Part shown: positions 1 through 4,167 of the stretch, in pieces
Layout: every line of letters starts with the position of its first letter
How positions within the stretch are numbered: the first letter of the stretch is position 1
Origin: Nitratifractor sp.
GTDB lineage: Bacteria > Campylobacterota > Campylobacteria > Campylobacterales > Sulfurovaceae
Assembly: GCA_015490055.1 (NCBI GenBank)
Contig: WFYP01000273.1
Coordinates: 1-5,210, forward strand
Direction: 5' to 3'
DNA length: 5,210 bases
The notes under the pieces: model-generated
What the model was told of the DNA's origin: nothing
The model's input: only the letters and a program-made list of their open reading frames with translations
The model's database searches: none
Program-made: the position numbers and the translations under genes

Positions 1-582
1 AATTTTAGTTTTCTTAGGTTTTTTGTTAGTAACTATTTTAGTACTGTTAGTTTTCTTATTAACTGTTGATACATTTAAAGTATTATTCTTCTTTGTAGAT
101 TTAGTAGATATCTCTTCCTTAGCATTAATCTTAGACTTGCTAACTTGTTCAGTATTCTTTTTTATTGAAGGTGTTGCTTTAACAACTTCATTATTTTTAA
201 CTTCTTCTTTATCAATCTTCTTTAATTCAAGATATTTACTTCTATCTATTAAAGCTTGAAGTCCCATATTCCCATCGAATTGTTTGCTATATCTTTTACG
301 CAATGAATCTAAATATGATAAATCAGACTGCCTTTGAATACTATGAGCTTTAACTACTATATTTTCTAACTTAGTAGTACTCTTTGCAATAGGTATAACT
401 TGCCTTGAAACCATATTCTTGTCATTAGATATTTTAGCTTTAATTAAATTAATATTATAGTAGGGGTCACATCTATTGTTGTAATCATACCCATTTTGGC
501 ATGGTGTTGTACCATACCCAAACTCTGATAGTAAACAACTCAATGTAAAAGATATAGAAATCTTTTGTAAGTGCCTAGCCAT
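1..582 (-). CDS. Unrecognised, probably exported Lys-rich protein; 3' end beyond the window
   Basis: An open frame of 194 codons runs from ATG at 582 to base 1 without a stop, so the C-terminus is missing. I recognise no family. Residues 1-24 look like a Sec signal peptide: a basic start (MARHLQK), a hydrophobic stretch at about 8-18, and possible cleavage after GYG. Cys28 and Cys38 would lie near the mature N-terminus and could form a disulfide. From about residue 118 the chain is rich in Lys, Thr, Asn and Ser with almost no hydrophobic clusters, suggesting a disordered basic tail; near the visible end NKKTNSTKI is followed by the similar NKKPKKTKI. By hand count GC is about 28%, and about 24% in the last 240 bases, below samples of thrC (about 27-37% per line). 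The start lies 9 bases after the thrC stop with a good ribosome binding site, so it is probably cotranscribed with thrC. The reading frame is well supported; a function is not. Confidence 0.72.
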   Translation of the reverse strand, partial: MARHLQKISISFTLSCLLSEFGYGTTPCQNGYDYNNRCDPYYNINLIKAKISNDKNMVSRQVIPIAKSTTKLENIVVKAHSIQRQSDLSYLDSLRKRYSKQFDGNMGLQALIDRSKYLELKKIDKEEVKNNEVVKATPSIKKNTEQVSKSKINAKEEISTKSTKKNNTLNVSTVNKKTNSTKIVTNKKPKKTKI

Positions 583-586
583 TTGT

Positions 587-592
587 CTCCTT
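587..592 (-). promoter_or_regulatory. Ribosome binding site of the exported protein, touching the thrC stop
   Basis: On the minus strand AAGGAG ends 4 bases before the ATG at 582, and its first base is the last base of the thrC TAA stop. The sequence reads TAAAGGAGACAAATG. A near-perfect Shine-Dalgarno at the stop codon fixes the start of the downstream gene and suggests that translation of the two genes is linked. Confidence 0.75.
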
Positions 593-2064
593 TAAGAGTC
601 TAAAAATTCAAGCATTTCTCGCATAATATCTGTTTTTTCGACAATTTTCAAGTGAACTATCTCTTTTTTGAATAAATTGTCAATCATATCAGGTATTTTA
701 GCATTAAATTTAGAAGAAATCTCATTTAATGCTTCTTTGTCATTTTTTGCATCTATACCCATTGCTTTGGCTATTGTAGGACTAAACTTAGTCCACTCAG
801 CAGTAGAGTATGCTACCATAGGTAACATTTTTTCATTTTTTTCTCTATATGCCTTAATACAAGTTGCTGTATGAGGGTCCATTAAGTAGCCGTTGCTTAA
901 AAATTCAGAAATAATAGCTTCCGCTTCGCTATCTTGCATAAATACAGCAGAGAAGTCTGACTGAATATCTTTTAACTCATCTATTGTTAATTCATAATGA
1001 TTATCATTATTTAAAGAGTCCATCAACTCTTTTGTTCTAGTAGCTCCAAATTTATCAAAAAGTACTCTCTCTATATTAGAGCTTTTTAGTATATCCATAG
1101 CAGGAGAGTTTGTTTGAATCAACTCTTTATCTCTTAAATCGTATTTACCCTCTTCTATTAATTCTGTTAGGATATTATTACTGTTTGAAGCGATAAGTAT
1201 CTTCTCTATTGGTACACCAGCTTTTTTAACATAGTATGCACCCAATGCATTACCAAAGTTTCCGCTTGGCACCACTAAGTATATTTTATCACCAACTTTT
1301 ATACTACCATCTCTTACTAACTCTAAATAACTGTGTATATGATAAATTGTCTGGAAAATAATTCTTCCAAAGTTTACAGAGTTTGCAGCTGATAGTTTAA
1401 TATTTTTAGCATCTAATGCATCTTTAAACTCTTTTGATGCTAATAGTGATTTTAGAGCCTCTTGTGTATCGTCGAAATTACCTTTAACACCAATAACTTT
1501 TAAATTTTTGGCATCTTCTGTAACCATTTGCAAGCGTTGAACATCGCTAGTACCACCATCTGGGTATAGACAACACACTTTTATATTGTCTCTATTTTTA
1601 AATGTCTCTAGCGTTGCTGGACCTGTATCACCACTTGTAGCAGCCATAATTAAGTAGTTTTCATCTCTCTTTTTAGCCAAGCTAGAGAGTATTACACCAA
1701 AAGGTTGAAGAGCCATATCTTTAAATGCTCTTGTTGGTCCATGATAAAGCTCGCTTATATAAAGGTCATCTTTTACTTTAACTACTGGTACCGGGTTATT
1801 GGCATCATCAAACTCATCGTATCTGCTTAATGCTTCATCTATTAAGGCATCATCTATATCGATTTCAAATGCTTTTAGTACATCTTTTGCCAACTCTTTG
1901 TATGTTGAGTTAATGTGACTATTTATAAACTCTTCGCCTAAATTGGGCAAAGACTCAGGTACATATAAACCACCAAAACTAGCTAATGGGCTAAGAATTG
2001 CTTCTGAAAACTCTACTTTTTCTGGCTTAATGCCATCATTACCGCGTGTCTCTATAAATTTCAT
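592..2064 (-). CDS. thrC: Threonine synthase
   Basis: This PLP enzyme converts O-phospho-L-homoserine to L-threonine and phosphate in the cytoplasm, the last step of threonine biosynthesis. The 490-residue protein is the long E. coli/yeast-like form. An N-terminal domain (about 1-80, with SPLASFGGLYVPESLP at 25-40) precedes the fold-type II PLP domain. HGPTRAFKD at 108-116 contains the PLP Schiff-base lysine, Lys115. SGDTG at 144-148 and PSGNFGN at 266-272 match the family's substrate- and PLP-phosphate-binding loops, and DPHTA lies at 396-400. The ATG at 2064 is well placed: an in-frame TAG lies two codons upstream (2068-2070) and AGGA (2071-2074) sits 6 bases before it. A probable promoter lies just upstream, so thrC may be transcribed separately from argB. 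Nothing looks truncated or broken. Confidence 0.97.
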   Translation of the reverse strand: MKFIETRGNDGIKPEKVEFSEAILSPLASFGGLYVPESLPNLGEEFINSHINSTYKELAKDVLKAFEIDIDDALIDEALSRYDEFDDANNPVPVVKVKDDLYISELYHGPTRAFKDMALQPFGVILSSLAKKRDENYLIMAATSGDTGPATLETFKNRDNIKVCCLYPDGGTSDVQRLQMVTEDAKNLKVIGVKGNFDDTQEALKSLLASKEFKDALDAKNIKLSAANSVNFGRIIFQTIYHIHSYLELVRDGSIKVGDKIYLVVPSGNFGNALGAYYVKKAGVPIEKILIASNSNNILTELIEEGKYDLRDKELIQTNSPAMDILKSSNIERVLFDKFGATRTKELMDSLNNDNHYELTIDELKDIQSDFSAVFMQDSEAEAIISEFLSNGYLMDPHTATCIKAYREKNEKMLPMVAYSTAEWTKFSPTIAKAMGIDAKNDKEALNEISSKFNAKIPDMIDNLFKKEIVHLKIVEKTDIMREMLEFLDS

Positions 2065-2092
2065 TTTCTATCCTGCTAAAAATTTGCTTGGA

Positions 2093-2098
2093 ATTATA
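2093..2098 (-). promoter_or_regulatory. Probable sigma-70 promoter of thrC (-10 box)
   Basis: On the minus strand TATAAT occurs in the context TTTGGATATAATTCC, 28 bases before the thrC ATG. Transcription would start near 2085, leaving a leader of about 20 bases that contains the thrC ribosome binding site. T-rich runs lie just upstream (AAGTTTTTCAAATTT), and no -35 box is recognisable at the usual spacing. Campylobacter and Helicobacter sigma-70 promoters are known for a strong -10 and a periodic AT-rich upstream region instead of a -35, which fits. Assigned from sequence alone. Confidence 0.6.
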
Positions 2099-2117
2099 TC
2101 CAAATTTGAAAAACTTA

Positions 2118-2130
2118 GAGCTTATAGCTC
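2118..2130. repeat. Short palindrome upstream of the thrC -10 box
   Basis: GAGCT-TAT-AGCTC is a perfect 5-base inverted repeat around a 3-base centre. It lies about 20 bases upstream of the TATAAT box, over the place where a -35 would be. An overlapping alternative pairing, TTAGAG (2115-2120) with CTCTAA (2131-2136), is also possible. It could be an operator half-site pair, or simply one of several AGCT-rich motifs scattered through this gap. The sequence does not decide between these. Confidence 0.3.
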
Positions 2131-2203
2131 CTCTAAAGATTCTATATCCATTTCCTAGATTAAAGCTCAAAGCCGAAACCGATAGCTTAAAGCTAGCCAC
2201 TTC

Positions 2204-2230
2204 GTCACTCCCACGGAAGTGGGAGTCCAC
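2204..2230 (+). repeat. Left REP unit with GGAA-loop hairpin
   Basis: This 27-base unit begins GTC, forms a perfect 8-bp stem (ACTCCCAC at 2207-2214 with GTGGGAGT at 2219-2226) closed by a GGAA tetraloop of the GNRA class, and ends CCAC. It is the inverted partner of the unit at 2281-2307, matching it at 20 of 27 positions; the stem differences are compensated. Confidence 0.85.
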
Positions 2231-2237
2231 GATTTTA

Positions 2238-2273
2238 ACTGCCTAAAAGTTGAAAAAATATTTTTTCGGCAGT
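2238..2273. repeat. Palindromic AT-rich core between the two REP units
   Basis: ACTGCC at 2238-2243 pairs with GGCAGT at 2268-2273, and between them lies GAAAAAATATTTTTTC (2252-2267), a perfect 16-base palindrome. An unpaired TAAAAGTT (2244-2251) on the left makes the core asymmetric and accounts for the 8-base offset of the REP units from the centre. The core could extrude as a cruciform or fold in RNA as a bulged stem. Confidence 0.75.
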
Positions 2274-2280
2274 TTAAACT

Positions 2281-2307
2281 GTGGATTCCCGTTTTCACGG
2301 GAATGAC
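2281..2307 (-). repeat. Right REP unit with GAAA-loop hairpin (inverted copy)
   Basis: Read on the minus strand, this unit begins GTC, forms a perfect 8-bp stem (ATTCCCGT with ACGGGAAT; plus-strand arms 2285-2292 and 2297-2304) closed by a GAAA tetraloop, and ends ATCCAC. It matches the widespread REP-type consensus GTCATTCCCG...CGGGAATCC. It is the first hairpin met by RNA polymerase after argB, but it is not followed by a U-run, so it is not a classical terminator. Confidence 0.85.
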
Positions 2308-2343
2308 AAGGTGGTAAGCTTTTGGCTTTGTGCTTTGAGCTTA

Positions 2344-2392
2344 GTGCATTTAATGTAACTAAAACTCTTAATTTAATGGCATTGTAGGACAC
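2344..2392. other. argB 3' flank with no clear terminator
   Basis: These 49 bases lie between the argB stop and the inverted-repeat element. They are AT-rich and contain ATTTAATG twice as a direct repeat (2348-2355 and 2371-2378). I see no GC-rich stem with a U-tract and no promoter-like -10, so any transcript end after argB would have to use the neighbouring repeat hairpins or Rho. Confidence 0.5.
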
Positions 2393-3244
2393 CTATAGCT
2401 CTATACAAGTACCAATACCGCTACTTGTTAATATCTCTAAAAGCAAAGAGTGTTCTAATCTGCCATCTATAATATGAGCTTTCTTAACTCCACCACGCAG
2501 AGACTCTATACAAGCATCTACTTTTGGAACCATTCCCCCAACTATTGTACCATCTGCTTTTAACTCTTCTGTTTTTGCAATAGTTAAAGTTTTTATTAAC
2601 TCTTTGTTTTTATTTAAAACACCTGGGGTATCTGTTAAAAATAGAACCTTTCTAGCATTTAGTGCTACTGCAATACGGCTAGCTGCTAAATCTGCATTTA
2701 TGTTAAATCCAGGGTGCCCTAAGCTTACGCCACTTGCTATTGGTGCAATTACTGGTATGAATCCATCATCTATAATGTTATGTACTACCTCAGCATTAAC
2801 CTCTTCTATAACACCTGTATAGCCAAATTTCTCTACATCTTTTGGGACTGCTTTAATAAAGTCGGCATCTTTACCAGATATTCCAATAGCTTTAGCCCCT
2901 TGAGAGTTTAAAAGAGATACAATATCTTTATTAACCTCACCACTTAATACCATTTCTGCTATTCTCATAACCTCTTTAGTAGTAACCCTTTGCCCATCTA
3001 TAAATTTAGTATCTATATTTAAGTTATCTAACATATTGGTAATACTTTTTCCACCACCATGTACAACTACAGGCTTCATTCCTACAGTATGAAGCAGTGC
3101 AATATCTTCTGCAAATTTTGCCTTAAGCTCTTCACTTGTTTGTGCTGAACCACCATATTTAATTACGATAATGTCATCTCTAAATTTCTTAATGTATGGC
3201 AGGGCATCAAGTAGGGTTGTTACTATCTCTATCTTATCTTTCAA
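2393..3244 (-). CDS. argB: N-acetylglutamate kinase
   Basis: ArgB phosphorylates N-acetyl-L-glutamate with ATP, the second step of arginine biosynthesis, in the cytoplasm. The 283-residue protein has the amino acid kinase fold. KYGGSA at 29-34 and VHGGG at 61-65 are nucleotide/phosphate loops; GQRVT at 84-88 includes the substrate-binding Arg86; NINAD at 181-185 supplies Asn181 and Asp185; LTDTPGVL lies at 203-210 and GGMVPK, with the catalytic Lys241, at 236-241. Lys29, Asp185 and Lys241 match E. coli Lys8, Asp162 and Lys217. About 20 residues before the kinase core resemble the N-terminal helix of hexameric, arginine-inhibited enzymes such as those of Pseudomonas and Thermotoga, and the C-terminal HSLLLEILTSSGIGT resembles their arginine site, so feedback inhibition is inferred. 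The start is TTG, overlapping the lpxK TGA by 4 bases (TTGA). An in-frame TGA two codons upstream excludes an earlier start. Confidence 0.96.
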   Translation of the reverse strand: MKDKIEIVTTLLDALPYIKKFRDDIIVIKYGGSAQTSEELKAKFAEDIALLHTVGMKPVVVHGGGKSITNMLDNLNIDTKFIDGQRVTTKEVMRIAEMVLSGEVNKDIVSLLNSQGAKAIGISGKDADFIKAVPKDVEKFGYTGVIEEVNAEVVHNIIDDGFIPVIAPIASGVSLGHPGFNINADLAASRIAVALNARKVLFLTDTPGVLNKNKELIKTLTIAKTEELKADGTIVGGMVPKVDACIESLRGGVKKAHIIDGRLEHSLLLEILTSSGIGTCIEL

Positions 3245-4167
3245 GTTTCATCCTTGCTAATATAATCTTCTATCTTATTTAGAACTTTTGAATTTATATC
3301 TAATTTTAACTTTATTATCGAAATTGGCAACTTAAATTGCTCTAGTTTTACAAAATCTTTTTGAGTTACCAAGATTGTTTGGGCATTATGCTTCTTAATT
3401 TGCTCTAAAATTTTATCTTTCTCAAAATAAGCGTGGTCTTTTAAGTAATACTTTCCAACAACTCCAGTAGGCAAAAATCTATCTAACCTTTTAGGATTTG
3501 CAATAGAGGTTACTAAAAGCATTGAGCTACTTAAATTTTCATAACTTACTTCACGAATAAAGTCTTTTCCATCTTTTAGCACCATATCTGCCCTACTCTT
3601 AGCAAAGCTAAACTCTCTAAAAGGTCCAGCTGGTAGTGTAAACTTGTTTACTAAACTCTTTGGCTCTAAAAGTATATCGAACTTTTCAATATTGACTTTG
3701 CTAAAAGCATCATCAAGAATAATTAAGCTAGCTCCCCTCTTTTTAGCCAACTCTATCGCCTCTTTCCGATTTTCACTAACAATTACACTACAACTGTTGC
3801 ACTCTTTTGCAACAAGCATAGCTTCGTCTCCACTCTCTTCTACACTGCATATAATCTTGCCATCTACTTTAACTTCTACTAAACCACTACTTTTTCTACC
3901 AAAACCACGAGATATATAATAGATATTTTTATATCCCCTACTCTCTAAATAGCCAATCAGAGCAATCGCAAATGGAGTTTTACCGCTACCACCAACTGTT
4001 AAGTTACCTATACTTATAATCTTTACTCCATAATTTTTAGGAGTTTTAAAAAGCTTTAAAAGCCAAGAGACTACACCATATAGTAAAGATATAGGTAAAA
4101 GCAAAACAATAACAATATAGTCAAACCCCTTAGGGGCGAAAAATAGTCTCTCGAAGTAGCTTATCAT
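3241..4167 (-). CDS. lpxK: Tetraacyldisaccharide 4'-kinase (lipid A biosynthesis)
   Basis: LpxK adds the 4'-phosphate from ATP to the tetraacyldisaccharide 1-phosphate precursor of lipid A, giving lipid IVA, on the cytoplasmic face of the inner membrane. The 308-residue protein has an N-terminal hydrophobic segment (about 17-39) for membrane attachment. A Walker A motif, GNLTVGGSGKTP, follows at 54-65, then SRGFGR at 86-91, GDEAML at 113-118 (Asp114 as likely catalytic Asp), LPAGPFRE at 178-185, and DHAYF at 244-248, whose His245 corresponds to the conserved DHH-region histidine. The usual DDGFQ motif is DDAFS here (152-156), keeping both acidic residues. ATG at 4167 overlaps the stop of the aminotransferase gene by 4 bases (ATGA); a possible ribosome binding site, AAGGTGG at 4181-4187, is rather far at 13 bases, which fits coupled translation. 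Length is normal for the family. Confidence 0.95.
   Translation of the reverse strand: MISYFERLFFAPKGFDYIVIVLLLPISLLYGVVSWLLKLFKTPKNYGVKIISIGNLTVGGSGKTPFAIALIGYLESRGYKNIYYISRGFGRKSSGLVEVKVDGKIICSVEESGDEAMLVAKECNSCSVIVSENRKEAIELAKKRGASLIILDDAFSKVNIEKFDILLEPKSLVNKFTLPAGPFREFSFAKSRADMVLKDGKDFIREVSYENLSSSMLLVTSIANPKRLDRFLPTGVVGKYYLKDHAYFEKDKILEQIKKHNAQTILVTQKDFVKLEQFKLPISIIKLKLDINSKVLNKIEDYISKDET
3251..3255 (-). promoter_or_regulatory. Ribosome binding site that fixes the argB TTG start
   Basis: AAGGA on the minus strand lies inside the lpxK 3' end, 6 bases before the TTG at 3244. The nearby ATG at 3249-3251 is in another frame and meets TAA after five codons, so it cannot start argB. Good spacing plus the upstream in-frame TGA support initiation at TTG, probably by reinitiation or coupling as ribosomes finish lpxK. 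Confidence 0.7.

Larger units (their letters stand above)
2161..2343. repeat. 183-bp nested inverted repeat, REP/BIME or MITE-like element
   Basis: Most of the argB-thrC gap is one near-symmetric inverted structure. From outside in: AAGCTCAAAGC at 2163-2173 matches GCTTTGAGCTT at 2332-2342 exactly; degenerate arms sharing AGCTTA and CCAC follow; then two 27-base REP units (2204-2230 and 2281-2307); then ACTGCC and GGCAGT; and an AT palindrome at the centre. The left side carries small extra segments, about 7 bases in the outer arm and 8 in the core. Similarity between the arms stops at 2161 and 2343. Such paired hairpins with a GTCATTCCCG-type consensus are known as REP/BIME units spread by RAYT (Y1-type) transposases. 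None is encoded here, so the element would be non-autonomous. I see no clear target-site duplication. Possible effects on the operon are mRNA end protection or partial termination after argB. Confidence 0.8.

Noticed and set aside
23..259. Plus-strand open frame of 78 codons
   Set aside because: It is antisense to the Lys-rich part of the minus-strand exported protein. Its Leu/Phe/Val-rich translation is the expected mirror of Lys/Asn codons, and it has no ribosome binding site support.
535..582. Lipoprotein signal in the exported protein
   Set aside because: Cys16 is preceded by TLS, a poor lipobox, and lies inside the hydrophobic core; an ordinary signal peptide fits better.
825..842. Homopolymeric T-runs as a phase-variable tract
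   Set aside because: Runs of only 6 and 7 T inside an intact thrC, short and in a biosynthetic gene; nothing suggests switching.
668..874. Plus-strand 68-codon frame inside thrC
   Set aside because: Shadow of the strongly supported thrC frame; hydrophobic only because of the antisense composition.
1943..2158. Plus-strand 71-codon frame across the thrC 5' end
   Set aside because: Mostly antisense to thrC and the thrC promoter region, with no coding evidence.
2039..2230. Minus-strand 63-codon frame beginning MDSHFRGSDE
   Set aside because: The start is a translation of the left REP hairpin, a well-known source of false ORFs, and its end overlaps the thrC start. No protein family is recognisable.
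2238..2307. Intrinsic terminator for argB
   Set aside because: The hairpins are strong, but neither is followed on the minus strand by a U-tract; the only T6 run lies inside the palindromic core.
2154..2350. Target-site duplication around the 183-bp element
   Set aside because: The flanks (CTAGAT on the left, AGTGCA on the right) share no convincing direct repeat; a TA duplication does not line up at both ends.
2604..2822. Plus-strand 72-codon frame inside argB
   Set aside because: Antisense shadow of argB, whose motifs are intact over the same bases.
3644..3919. Plus-strand 91-codon frame inside lpxK
   Set aside because: Antisense shadow of lpxK; it covers conserved LpxK motifs on the other strand.
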